In this document: piece by piece, positions 45,287 through 55,521 of the stretch
Position numbering within the stretch: position 1 is the stretch's first letter
Layout: each line of letters opens with the position of its first letter
Program-made: the position numbers and the translations under genes
Notes under the pieces: generated by a model
Database searches by the model: none
The model's input: only the letters and a program-made list of their open reading frames with translations
What the model was told of the DNA's origin: nothing
DNA from: Entoloma clypeatum
Taxonomy: Eukaryota; Basidiomycota; Agaricomycetes; Agaricales; Entolomataceae
NCBI GenBank assembly: GCA_963565915.1
Contig: OY751486.1
Coordinates: 2,294,001-2,358,000, forward strand
DNA: 64,000 bases
Direction: 5' to 3'

Positions 45287-46406
45287 TATATAATTACAGT
45301 CTTTGAACCAGCTGTGTGCCTTCTCCGGTGTGACTGCCATGAAACAAGCATCAACTAGCATCTGTTCAGGATACTCAGAAATCTGAAAGTGGTAATAATG
45401 ACGACGAAGGTAGGCTTTTACTGAACAGGCCGAAGTCAGGCAATTGCTATCGAAACATGAAAACGGACACACCACAACTAAAACTCTCCTCAATTGGGCT
45501 GTAGTCTGGTGAATAAGGTGGAAGAAAGACAAGATGACAGCCTGACAAGATCAAATTAGATGGACACCAAATGACTTAGATTAAGTACCACCAGCAGCTT
45601 GAATAACAACTCGCAAAGCATCGGACTTATGTGTTGAGCAATTGTCAAGGATCATCACACTCTGAGGACCTGGAAATGGATTCATTTGTGGAAGCTATTG
45701 AACCATTCTGTCAGGGGACTGCCTTGCGAAACTACAGAGAGCAGAGGCTCACCACATCGTTCACCACGAAATCGAAGAATTCCTTGCCATTGATGGACCC
45801 TTGAACTGCCCTAACAGCAATATATCCATTGAGAGTCAGAGCAGGCAGTATGCTGTACCGGGTGCCTCGATCTAATGATGTGTCTAGCATGGCTCTTGTC
45901 CCACTACAAGACTGGCCAAATCTTCGAATAAGAGTCCGCCCATCCTTGCTCGACTCGTCGAGAACCACAAGTTGAGCTGCTGTATATGTTGATAATACAT
46001 GATTCATCCATTGAGCTCGCAGTTGATCATCCCGTTCAGTTGCAGCACGGCGCATAACCTTGCGAGTGAGGCCGAGGTCGATGAGATTTGTATGAAGGGC
46101 ACTGGTGGATATCTTGATATCATGATAGAGGAGTAACCATTCACCGATCTCGTCAAGAAACAAATCAGGTGTCTCTTGGATCAGCTGCTGAAGGTCGACA
46201 ATGGCTTCTGCATTCAAAAGACGGCGGCGCCCGCGCAAAGGTGAATGTGGGTTGACACACCCGTGTATATTGTAGTTGTCACCCCAGTGGTCAATGCTTT
46301 TCGAGGAGACGCCAAGTGTTGTTGCGATTTCTTCGAGTTCCCAGCCTTCCTGGAGCAACTGTAGGGCACGCTGCTTCATATCCGCACTGATTTTGCGATA
46401 TACCAT
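45287..46406 (-). CDS. Tc1/IS630-like DDE transposase, apparently complete
   Basis: The start at 46406 (MVYRKISADMKQR) matches the fragment at 36.4 kb. An N-terminal helix-turn-helix (ALQLLQEGWELEEIATTLG) and GRRRLLNAEA precede the catalytic domain. First Asp in QLVVLDESSKDG; second in PQSVMILDNCSTHKS; then LVFLPPYSPDYSPIEESF, whose final PIE glutamate lies 35 residues after the second Asp; and a C-terminus VKAYLRRHYYHF to SWFKDCNYI. Three short GT-AG introns restore this order (after FVVNDV, after QAAG, and after IEESFSC). I see no stop within the exons. The enzyme should cut at the terminal repeats and insert at TA. Its stop lies 47 bp from the passenger gene's stop. Confidence 0.8.
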
Positions 46407-46449
46407 GATGTGTGAGTCGTAGAATTGAAGCAGATATCTCTTTCGGCAG

Positions 46450-46574
46450 GACTTTCTATTTTTCTGAAATTTTACAATTTTTATCGACAAAACAACATGT
46501 GGACAAGAATTTCCGGAACCGCTGTATTTTCCATTCCACCAAATACACGTGGACATGATTTTCAGAAACGTCTG
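46450..46574 (-). repeat. Right terminal inverted repeat
   Basis: Reverse complement of the left terminus, including both gtccac(g/a)tgt motifs. It also serves as the 5' leader of the transposase gene. Confidence 0.75.
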
Positions 46575-46576
46575 TA

Positions 46577-46970
46577 ATGGTCATGCAATGGACCAAATGG
46601 AATGTCAATTCGTCAGATGGACTAGTTAGTGCTCCGATGCATACACTGAGGCAACACTGAGGTTCAAATGTTGTCAAATGTGACTGCACTAGCATGGGCC
46701 CTTTCTAACCAGTGTTCAGTGATGCACTTTTGGGTGTGATGGCACCTCACTTTCATGATTTTTCTAGGAGTAATTCAATTGTTAATTCATCCCAACATTA
46801 TCCACAATAATTGGATGAAGTACGGCGAAATAATTGGGAGAAAAAGTGGAAATAATTCATGGCAAACTAGTGTACAAAAATCAGCAACACGATGCTGGTT
46901 TGGGCCCTACAGTACCCTCTACAGAGCGATGGAAATGAGTACTTGGCTACAATGTGGAGGTGTCCCGCTT
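46577..46970. other. Intergenic, no gene seen
   Basis: Between the Tc1/IS630 unit and the hAT element. No coding-like frame. Confidence 0.5.
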
Positions 46971-46993
46971 GTTGAAGTTAAGGCTCCAACTGT

Positions 46994-47102
46994 ACTATCT
47001 ACCTACTGTATAAATACAGTAAATACCATATATGTATATGTATATGTATAGGGCTTCAGGCAAAAAAGTGGATATATAGTAAATATACAGTAGGTAGATA
47101 GT
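46994..47102. repeat. Subterminal palindrome inside the hAT element
   Basis: actatctacctactgtat (46994-47011) is repeated as its exact reverse complement at 47085-47102. The spacer is AT-rich with tatatg repeats. It may be a transposase-binding or replication-derived structure. Confidence 0.8.
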
Positions 47103-47451
47103 ATATACAGTTGTCCATAGGCAGCTGTCAGTGAGCTGAGAATAGCTGAGAATGTTGATTTATGCATGTGACACCATTTGCAATTCCTTCTATTAGTTGC
47201 CCAAAACTCAGCACGCAGCGCTCAGCGCTCACTCAGCCTCAGCTATACACAGTGTACCATTTTCTCACAACAAATTTGATGGTGATGTTCAGGACGATCA
47301 CACGTTTTTTGCCTCCCAAGTGACATCTCTCACCTCTTTGGCCTTCAACTTGTTGCCCAGATCTATTCCACTTGCCATGGCTACTGATCAGATCAACACT
47401 GTGTTCACCTGTTACTGGCAATTCCGATCCTTGGGAAGTATTAAATTACCA

Positions 47452-47638
47452 TTTTGACTTGATTTTGACATCCTGTGCAGTTTGCTGGATGGCTTGTGAT
47501 TTTCAAGTTCCTGCAACAAGTGTGTCAGTCGAGCACACATTCTCGAGGTCTCAACTCAGACATATTTGTAGTGACTTGACTCTCTGGTGTTCTCTGAAGG
47601 CACAGACCATCACACAGTGTCCCTCACCTAGGCAATGA
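47452..47638 (+). pseudogene. hAT transposase C-terminal dimerisation domain remnant
   Basis: The frame reads MACDFQVPATSVSVEHTFSR and continues to LKAQTITQC, the classic hAT family C-terminal block (PATS.SVER.FSR). The rest of the transposase is missing and neighbouring pieces (before 47452) lie in another frame. Confidence 0.75.
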
Positions 47639-47765
47639 CCACCGAGTTATAACAACTATATATTTAATGATATATATATAGTAAATAACCATTTAAATAC
47701 TATATATGTATATAAACACTGTTGGCCGTATACATATACTATATGGTTGGAGCCTTAGTTGAAGT

Positions 47766-48799
47766 ACATAACCCAGGCTGTACTTATGGGCGAAGTTGGG
47801 CGTTGCTCGATTGATCGTCGATTTGTGTCGTTGTTGGAGACCGCTACCTAGAAACGGTGAATCCTTGTGATTATCGTTACGTTCTGATTCATGCTGAGTG
47901 TGTGTTGCGACATATTTGTTCCCTCTTCTTCCACAACCACCACCTTTCTCTCCTGCATCCCCCCATGTTCACCACAGCTGTACATAACGGTATCTTGTTC
48001 TTTACGGCCCGTTTATTCCCTTGGCTGATTCGGTTGGCAAAAATCTAGCAACATCAATGAGATCATCAAGAAGCTCATACACATAAGTATACCCCATTCC
48101 CCGGTACGTCCTGACGAAGTCAAAGTTAACCTCTATATATCACTCATTGTCAATCATCCTATACTCTCAGGGTGGCTTTACTCCACGCACCAGACCGTTC
48201 AACCACCCCGTCATCGTCTCAAGCATTCGAGATTGCTTCCTTGCAGGATCAATTGCAGAGTGCTCCGCCTTGTGTCTCACATCAAACATGGGGAAGGAGC
48301 CATGTGATTCGAAGTTGGAGGTTCCCGCATCGATGCTCTGCCTCATCGCGGCCGCTGTGAGTGAATCGGTGGCTCTGTTTGAGCTCAGTCTAATCCTTCA
48401 ACGGATACATGCATCAGTTGGCCGTGCCCTCGATAATCATCTACAGTGTTACCTGACCGTGATGATGCAGGAGTATTTGCTAATGCGGAATCATTTACCA
48501 CTCGTTTACTACTCTGTCGCTCGTTTGTATCTTTGCATGAAATGAAAATCTGATTCTGTGTTCAACATCCAATGGTGTGAAATGAAATGGCATTCAATTA
48601 TATGCATATAATGATTCAATGGATGTCCGTAAGTTGTATGTTGATACACCATTGATGAAAATGTGTGTAAAATGTTATTCCTGGATGGAACGGCCGAACT
48701 CCGATAGACTCTCATTTTGGTTCAATGGATCAATTAGTGTATATAGCGCACTTTCGGCCAGATTTACAACTATTAAGTTCCATTTCTGCATTTTTAATT
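47766..48799. other. Intergenic, no supported gene
   Basis: The ORF at 48147-48545 (+) has no recognisable domain. AT-rich sequence near 48590-48830 is probably the 3' flank of the DUF4470-type gene. Confidence 0.4.
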
Positions 48800-50474
48800 C
48801 TACATTGGGTATATTAACACATATAGGGTTTTCCTGATGTTCATGATGATGGAGGCCAGCGATTCCTTGAGATTCACCAGGACGTCGGCACGGATACCTG
48901 ATTCTGATTCGGGCATAGCGCGTTCCCTGTCTGACATCGTCAAGCCAAGTATGGAGGAGAACCACTTGATGCGCTCTGGGGCCGTTGTGTCGAGTGCTGG
49001 GAGCTGGTCAAGATGCACTTGGTGTATGTTCCACGGTGCGAGATTTTTCCCATGTCGGAACAATGAAAACAGCCCGACGGATGATTTGGACCCCACTGTA
49101 CCGAGTGCAGCAGGGGCGATCACCTTTTGGAAGATAAACCAATCAGGCGTGGCCGGTACGGCGATTTTCACAAAAACTTACCTCCACGTATGACGACTTC
49201 CGCGCAACTCTGAGCTTCGCTTTCACCACGTCAATAGGAATAGGATACTGCAAAAGTGATTTGAATGTGCCAACGACCAGTTCGGCGGTGCAAGGGGAGT
49301 GCTGCACGACGCTGATGGCTGCTCCGTCCGCCAAAGCCGATTTGGCTTTGACATCGAAGGCATCGGCGCATATCATCAGCATGTCCACTTCTCCAGACTG
49401 GTTGCCTGGTGTTATCGTAGCGACGGGTGAATCATTAGCTTTGAACGGTCGTCCCCCGATCACGCGCGACAGAATCATTGGTTCCGCTCGGATGTTAGGT
49501 CGTTCAGGAAGGACATGGACACGGGTCTTATCTGAAAGCTTTGCAGAGAAGAGTTGAAGGTGAAGACCAAGTTGCGTGACCAACCTCGCCACGGCCGGCG
49601 TAGAACGGACTGACACGCTGACTTGGAGTTCGGCAAAGAGTAGTATCCACGCCGGAACCAAGAACGTAGCTATCATTGGTGAGTCTCCAAAGACACCCTG
49701 GCTATCTTCACGTATCGTTCCTCGGCGGTTTTCACCACTGCCCATGGTCGAAAGTGTGCCATGGACGATATGGACACAACCAAATATGTTGTGGATGTGC
49801 GTGCCCATGACATTGCCCAGGAGGATTGGAGTACCGCATTCGTTTAAGTTATTCTCCCAATGTGAGATGGCAGATCGTGGAACGGTCAAAGCGATACAGA
49901 CGACCTCCGGGATCCACCCCCATTCACGAAAGATAGTGGATGAGTTTTCTTGACGCTGTCGCTCTTGGACGTACCCAAGCTTCAGCGGTTCTATCGTATT
50001 GACGCCAAGAATGTGAAGTTGGCAGTTCATCTCCTGATAATAGTTGCCCCCGAGGAGGAGCACGGTATTGGTCGTGACACGCTCATCAAATGCAGCCATA
50101 ACAGCGGGCCAGTTGGCCTTGATCCGCTGTTTTGTGGTACCGATGAGCTGTGCAAAGCTGCGATGAGTATAGGATATGAGGCTCGACTCCTGAATTCCTG
50201 CAGGGGTGATGTTCATAGAGAATGGATTCTCGTTTTGGAACAACTTCAAATAGATGCTATAGAGTGCGTCTGCGAGTTTCTGGGGGTCCGGAAATGCACT
50301 TGTGCGGTGAACGCTGCTATCACTGTCTGAACCAGCTGCAAATTTCAATGCGGTTCGCTCGTGAAATTATGCAGCATCCTGAGAGGAAGGTTTCGCCCCG
50401 TAAAGTAAAATTTCATGAGCATTGGACACAGTCGTATATTTTGAGACGCAGGAGGCAGGCGTTACACCAAGAAA

Positions 50475-50785
50475 TGTTGAAGTTCCACCTGGGCGCTAGC
50501 CACAGGTGTACTGAGCAACACGGCTACAGTGGAAGTACTCTACGATACCGCTATAGTCACTTACATGGTTTGGAGGGGGGTAAGGCTGGTGAGAGCGGTT
50601 GAGGCTGGTGAGAGCGATGGAGCTGGTTAAGAGTCAAGAGACAACTTGTTGATATTGACAGTTTCCTGGTCTTATATACCGTACTACTGTTTGTACCAAC
50701 CAAATAAGTATGTAATGAAGATATGTAAAGGTCACGTGATGTAATATAATCTAATCTAATCTACGTGATGGGAAAAGTTTCAACA
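50475..50785 (-). repeat. Copia 1, 3' LTR
   Basis: 311 bp, tgttgaagtt to aagtttcaaca. Includes a short taatc tandem array and a TATA-like tatataccg. Confidence 0.95.
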
Positions 50786-50797
50786 CCCCCCCATATT
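50786..50797 (-). promoter_or_regulatory. Copia 1 polypurine tract
   Basis: Reads atatgggggg on the element strand, immediately before the 3' LTR; the same tract precedes the 3' LTR of copia 2. Confidence 0.7.
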
Positions 50798-50859
50798 TAG
50801 TACATACTTCTAAATACATCTTACTTTTTCCCACATATATATAGGTACTTTTGTTTCGC

Positions 50860-53800
50860 CTAGTTCTTTATCAGTCCGGGGTACGGGATAAACTTGGAAA
50901 AGAGGATTTTCCCCAGATTCTTAGTCAAAAGGTCTGCAGGGTTATTCACTCCTTCGATGAATTCGACCGTAATAATCCCTTCGGAGACTTTTTCTCTGAC
51001 GAAGTGGAATCGCACGTCAATGTGCTTGGATCGCTTCTCAGTCACAGGGTTGGATGCGATAAAGACGGAGCCGTTGTTATCTCCGTAGATCGGTACTGAT
51101 CCAATCTGCATTCCAAGTTCGGCAAGCATGCTTCTCAGCCATGTTGCTGCGCGACTGCAATCTGATAGCGCCATATACTCTGCTTCTGTAGAAGAGAGGG
51201 CGATGGTCTTTTGCGCCGATGATACCCATGTTATCGCTCCAGACGCCAGTGATATGAAGAAGCCGGTGGTAGACCTCCTCGTGTTTTCATCTGACGCCCA
51301 GTCGGAGTCTGTGAATGCATAGATCCCTTTCCCTGAGTCCCCATCGTACATGATCGCGTAATTTTTCGTTGCCTTCAAATATCTGCAAATATCCCTAGCC
51401 ACCTCTAAATGGCGTTTGGTGGGATTTGCGGAAAATTGGGACATTTTGATTACAGCAAAGCAGATGTCAGGCCTCGTTCCAATCATCAGATATAGGAGTG
51501 ATCCGATGACGGATTGGTACTTAGATCGGAGTTCCGCATTGGGTTCATCTTTGGACGCCATGGGTTTGTAGCCCGTAGGGAGTGGGGTATGGGTGGCATT
51601 AGATTCGCTCATCCCCATGCGTGCCAGAATTTTCTCAAGGTAAGGTACTTGATCAATGAAGATCCTCTTCCCACGTTGCCTTATTTGGATTGAGAGAAAT
51701 TCCTTTGGTTCCCCATCGGGCACTAGGTGACCTAGGTCCCTACATTCCCATGTTGTCATGAAGGCCTTCTTCTTTTCTAGCGTATATTCCCGGTTTGTGC
51801 CGAGAAAAGCAGAGTCGTCGACATAGATGACGGCAATTACAATTTCCCCGTTGGTACTTTTGTGAATGAATACTCCCGCATCGGAGTGAAGCCGGACAAA
51901 GCCGAGCTTTTTCATGGAGGAATCAAGTTCCCTCCACCAGGCTAATGCGGCCTGCTTAAGTCCATATAGAGCTTTGAATAGTTGGTACACGAGGTGTTCT
52001 TTCCCTTTTACTATGTAGCCCTCAGGCTGTCGCATATAGATGACTTCACGGAGCGTTCCATAGAGGAAGGCTGATGAGACGTCCAATAGAGTCATGAACC
52101 ACCCTTCAAGGGCTGTCAATGCCAGTATTAGCCGGACGGTTTCATATCTTACGACTGGTGAGAAGATCTGATCAAAGTCGATCCCTTCTACCTGTGAGAA
52201 GCCTTTTGCGACGAGGCGCGCTTTCAGACGCCCGTCGGACTTTTCGTTGTAAACCCATTTGTTCCTTAGAGCTTTCCTCCCTGCAGGCAGGGGTACTAGT
52301 TCCGTGATCACCCCGCGGCGTTTGAGCATGTCTAGCTCTTTACGTTCAGCCGCATACCAGTCTTCTCTATTTGGAAGAGGGTATATGTCTTTATGGGACA
52401 TTTCAACGATGCCAACTTGGACTGATATTGCCTCCATCAGGAGGTCATTCATCCATGCCGTTTGACCGCCCAATCTCCGTCTTCGATCTAATTTTTCAAG
52501 ATCAGACGCTGGAGTGTCTTCCCCATAGATGCTTCCTGGCATCTTCCGAACTCGTCGTTCCCTGATCGGTCGATCTGGTACTTGCTCGGGTTCCGGAGTG
52601 GGTACTCGCGGTTCGTCATCAGGCTCACTGGCAGGTAGTTCGTTGTCTGATTCAGGTTGATTCTGTTCAATGGGAACTGGGATATGAGGTGTTTCGTTGT
52701 GACTATCGTCATCATTGCTGCCGGGAATGAGATCCTCAAACTCATCAGCCGGCTCTGGGTTTTCCATTTCTGGGTGGTTTTCTGGCAACGGGTCAATGTG
52801 GCATCTAGGGTACTTGCTTTCATCAAAGATAGCTTTCCCGCCCATGAAAATCGTGTTGGTCTCGGGATCCATGAAGCGGTATCCTTTGACCCCTGGTTTC
52901 GATCCGAGATAAATCATCAATCGGGATCTTGATTCCAGGGAGTTCCTACGTTTCTCCTTTGGGATATATACATATGCCTGACATCCAAATACCCTGACAC
53001 TAGACATGTCGGGGATCTCATTGGTCACCCTGAAGTAAGGGGTTTTCCATTCAAGACGCTGCATGGGGGTTCTGTTGTAGAGAAATGCTGCGTGTTCCAA
53101 ACAGAATTCCCACCACATGGGTGGTAAGCACGCATTGAAGCGCAATGCCTGAGATTTTTCCCATAGTGTTCGATTGATCCTTTCTGCTCTACCATTCTGC
53201 TGGTGCTGATATGGGAGCGTGACATCGATCAGAATTCCATGATCGGCAAGTACATCCTTGTATTCGTCAAATTCTCCACCTCCATCAACCCGCCACTTTT
53301 TAGGGGTAGCGGCAAATTGATTCTGGATCATCGCAAGGAATTGTTTCAGCGCCGTGATGGCGCCTGACTTCTTCCTAAGCAAGACGACCCAGACATGGGA
53401 TGAAAAATCGTCCAAAAAGGTAAGGAAATATTTGTACTTATGGTACGATGCCGTGGATATCTGCTTCAAATCCGAATGGATCAAATCAAAGGGTTTGACA
53501 GCCCTTGTCATCGAGTTAGGATAAGATTGATTTGGCATTTTCCCTTTTAGACACCCCGTGCAGCTTTCCTGTGATTTCTCACGTACTAACGTTTTGGGTA
53601 CTCCTTTGGTACTAGTGGGAATCTTATTGAGCGCTTGGTCATTTGGGTGGCCAAGGCGTTTATGCCAGGTTTCGACAGTGATTTCGCTAGAGATCGCGTG
53701 GATTTGGTCATAGCGTATTTCAGTGTCTAACCAATAAATGGTTTGTCCGAGAATGTGAGGCGAGAACTGTATTTTGTTCTGTCCTTTGGAGATGTTGATT

Positions 53801-54849
53801 TCTCCATGCATTCCGTCTACTTTGTAACCGTGATTAAGGAAGACGCCTAGGGACAATAGGCGCGTGTCCATGTCCGGAATGTAGAATACAGGTCGGAGAA
53901 GGTGGGTTTTTACTTCCCCATTTAGGGTATGCCGTACTGGAACGGCCCCAACTCCGAGAATTTCCAGTTTCTTTCCCTTTTCAGCTGTTTGGACAAATCG
54001 CTTAGCCTTAAGAGGCCTGTAGTACGTGAAGTCCTTGAACTCATGGGTAAAGTGTAACGAGGCACCGGAGTCTAGGATCCATTGTGCACGTTCTTTCTCC
54101 TTACAGTGTGTACATGACGCAAAGTGCTTTGTATATTTTTTATATAGATCGTTGTCAATATGATCCATACATTCTGCACTAGTACTAGCTAATATTTTAC
54201 ACGTCTGCAAGGAGGTGTTATTAGCTTTCCTTAATTGGTCAGATTCAGGAGAGGAAGATGACGAACCGTCAAGTTCAATGAGCCCATCTTCGAATTGGTC
54301 CGGCCCCATCCGCTCGCTTTGATGGTCTATGTCCATCATCCTAAGGGTTTGGTCCAGCGGCGGAGTAACTCGACGCTGCTTGGACGGTCTTTCGTCTTCT
54401 TCTGGGATAATCGTATCCAGAATGCGAAGGTTTGACCCTGAGGGGCGGGCACCAATGCCGCGCGCGAGTTTGCGAACATGGTCGTTTTTCTTCCACACAG
54501 ACGGCTTGCCCGAAGGAAGCCCGGTGTACTGGGATGGAGGCGGGTTCATTCGCTGAAGGAGCGACTGCATCCGCTGAGAGTCTGGCTGGGCGGTACTTAT
54601 CGTTTTTCCGCGCCCGGTGACGGTAGTAAAGGATGGTGGAGGGAAGTGTATGGCGGGAGCAGCGGCGGTGGGACCAGGAGTGGAGACCGTAGTGGTGAAG
54701 TCGGCGATCTCGGGACGGGGGATATCGCCAGAGACGATGCGCCAGACTCCTTGATGGAGGAGGTAGGACTTCATTTTTTCGGCCCAGCTTTGGTAGTCAA
54801 TGCCGTCAAAGGGGGCGATGGTGTCAAGAGCAGAGCGAGAGGTAGACAT
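50860..54849 (-). CDS. Copia 1 polyprotein, intact frame but with Gag core deleted
   Basis: The 1329-residue frame starts MSTSRSALDTIAPFDGIDYQ. Domains in order: short N-terminal Gag piece ending near TVSTPG; protease WILDSGASLHFT at about residue 260; zinc-binding pre-integrase region (TWHKRLGHPND, CTGCLKGK); integrase with SDLKQI, RVDGGGEFDEYK and NGRAERINRT; RT with LVAKGFSQVEGIDF and VIYVDDSAFLG; RNase H (FTDSDWASDE, SSTEAEYMALS). Compared with copia 2, about 250 residues of Gag between TVSTP and SFTTVTGRG are missing. The frame and catalytic residues are otherwise whole. Confidence 0.95.
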   Translation of the reverse strand: MSTSRSALDTIAPFDGIDYQSWAEKMKSYLLHQGVWRIVSGDIPRPEIADFTTTVSTPGPTAAAPAIHFPPPSFTTVTGRGKTISTAQPDSQRMQSLLQRMNPPPSQYTGLPSGKPSVWKKNDHVRKLARGIGARPSGSNLRILDTIIPEEDERPSKQRRVTPPLDQTLRMMDIDHQSERMGPDQFEDGLIELDGSSSSSPESDQLRKANNTSLQTCKILASTSAECMDHIDNDLYKKYTKHFASCTHCKEKERAQWILDSGASLHFTHEFKDFTYYRPLKAKRFVQTAEKGKKLEILGVGAVPVRHTLNGEVKTHLLRPVFYIPDMDTRLLSLGVFLNHGYKVDGMHGEINISKGQNKIQFSPHILGQTIYWLDTEIRYDQIHAISSEITVETWHKRLGHPNDQALNKIPTSTKGVPKTLVREKSQESCTGCLKGKMPNQSYPNSMTRAVKPFDLIHSDLKQISTASYHKYKYFLTFLDDFSSHVWVVLLRKKSGAITALKQFLAMIQNQFAATPKKWRVDGGGEFDEYKDVLADHGILIDVTLPYQHQQNGRAERINRTLWEKSQALRFNACLPPMWWEFCLEHAAFLYNRTPMQRLEWKTPYFRVTNEIPDMSSVRVFGCQAYVYIPKEKRRNSLESRSRLMIYLGSKPGVKGYRFMDPETNTIFMGGKAIFDESKYPRCHIDPLPENHPEMENPEPADEFEDLIPGSNDDDSHNETPHIPVPIEQNQPESDNELPASEPDDEPRVPTPEPEQVPDRPIRERRVRKMPGSIYGEDTPASDLEKLDRRRRLGGQTAWMNDLLMEAISVQVGIVEMSHKDIYPLPNREDWYAAERKELDMLKRRGVITELVPLPAGRKALRNKWVYNEKSDGRLKARLVAKGFSQVEGIDFDQIFSPVVRYETVRLILALTALEGWFMTLLDVSSAFLYGTLREVIYMRQPEGYIVKGKEHLVYQLFKALYGLKQAALAWWRELDSSMKKLGFVRLHSDAGVFIHKSTNGEIVIAVIYVDDSAFLGTNREYTLEKKKAFMTTWECRDLGHLVPDGEPKEFLSIQIRQRGKRIFIDQVPYLEKILARMGMSESNATHTPLPTGYKPMASKDEPNAELRSKYQSVIGSLLYLMIGTRPDICFAVIKMSQFSANPTKRHLEVARDICRYLKATKNYAIMYDGDSGKGIYAFTDSDWASDENTRRSTTGFFISLASGAITWVSSAQKTIALSSTEAEYMALSDCSRAATWLRSMLAELGMQIGSVPIYGDNNGSVFIASNPVTEKRSKHIDVRFHFVREKVSEGIITVEFIEGVNNPADLLTKNLGKILFSKFIPYPGLIKN

Positions 54850-55190
54850 TGTAGATGAATCTAAAAAGGGTTCCCAATCAGTGATATGTTATGAATATGA
54901 TTCGAGAAAACAATTGAATGATTCCTTATGACTTATTCCCTTCAGGAATAGCGGTCATGGGAAAACCCTTTATATGTCAGAATCGTATAAGGTGCGATCA
55001 ACGTTTCCACATGGAGTGTACTAGGTCAATCCCCTTAGGGACGTCTCATGACAGGTACTTGTCGTAATGACGTTCCCAGGTTCATATGTGAAGAAGTAAG
55101 ACTCAGAACCTAGATCTTTCGATCGGTTCTTTGCCAACCAGGGTAGAGTGGGCAGGTACTCGCTGTTGCCAGCGTTTCCCAGGTCCCTCT

Positions 55191-55210
55191 GCTATCCGGG
55201 GCCCATAACC
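55191..55210 (-). promoter_or_regulatory. Copia 1 primer-binding site (half-tRNA-iMet type)
   Basis: ggttatgggccccggatagc directly follows the 5' LTR on the element strand. ggttatgggccc complements the anticodon stem-loop of initiator tRNA-Met (gggcccauaacc) rather than its 3' end, the arrangement known from Drosophila copia. Confidence 0.7.
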
Positions 55211-55521
55211 TGTTGAAGTTCCACCTGGGCGCTAGCCACAGGTGTACTGAGCAACACGGCTACAGTGGAAGTACTCTACGATACCGCTATAGTCACTTAC
55301 ATGGTTTGGAGGGGGGTAAGGCTGGTGAGAGCGGTTGAGGCTGGTGAGAGCGATGGAGCTGGTTAAGAGTCAAGAGACAACTTGTTGATATTGACAGTTT
55401 CCTGGTCTTATATACCGTACTACTGTTTGTACCAACCAAATAAGTATGTAATGAAGATATGTAAAGGTCACGTGATGTAATCTAATCTAATCTAATCTAC
55501 GTGATGGGAAAAGTTTCAACA
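55211..55521 (-). repeat. Copia 1, 5' LTR
   Basis: 311 bp, one base different from the 3' LTR; agaaa follows at 55522-55526. Confidence 0.95.

Larger units (their letters stand above)
36831..46574. mobile_element. Two-gene Tc1/IS630-like transposon with long TIRs, containing a nested gypsy element
   Basis: The sequence 36839-36952 recurs as its reverse complement at about 46454-46566 with few mismatches, forming long terminal inverted repeats facing outward. TA dinucleotides flank both ends (36829-36830 and 46575-46576), as expected for this superfamily. Inside are a complete DDE transposase reading left from the right terminus and a passenger gene reading right from the left terminus; their stops are only ~47 bp apart. 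Without the 6235-bp gypsy insertion and its 5-bp duplication the unit would be about 3.5 kb. The outermost ~8 bp of the two ends differ, so the exact boundary is approximate. That the two genes form one mobile unit is an inference. Confidence 0.6.
46979..47757 (+). mobile_element. hAT-type deletion derivative, 779 bp
   Basis: Terminal inverted repeats taaggctccaac (46979-46990) and its complement (47746-47757) are bordered by a perfect 8-bp duplication, gttgaagt, at 46971-46978 and 47758-47765. An 8-bp TSD is diagnostic for the hAT superfamily, and the interior still holds the transposase C-terminal dimerisation region. It is too short to encode a transposase, so any movement would depend on an autonomous relative. 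Confidence 0.85.
50475..55521 (-). mobile_element. Ty1/copia LTR retrotransposon 1, 5047 bp, very young
   Basis: The 311-bp LTRs (50475-50785, 55211-55521) differ at one visible base (gtaatataat versus gtaatctaat). A perfect 5-bp duplication agaaa flanks the element (50470-50474, 55522-55526). One uninterrupted 1329-codon frame spans almost the whole interior. The gene order protease-integrase-RT-RNase H is copia type. Confidence 0.95.

Noticed and set aside
47197..47457. 86-codon plus-strand ORF as a separate gene
   Set aside because: Lies inside the hAT deletion derivative and runs into the hAT domain in another frame; an element remnant.
48147..48545. 132-codon plus-strand ORF
   Set aside because: No recognisable domain, start context or introns; probably chance.
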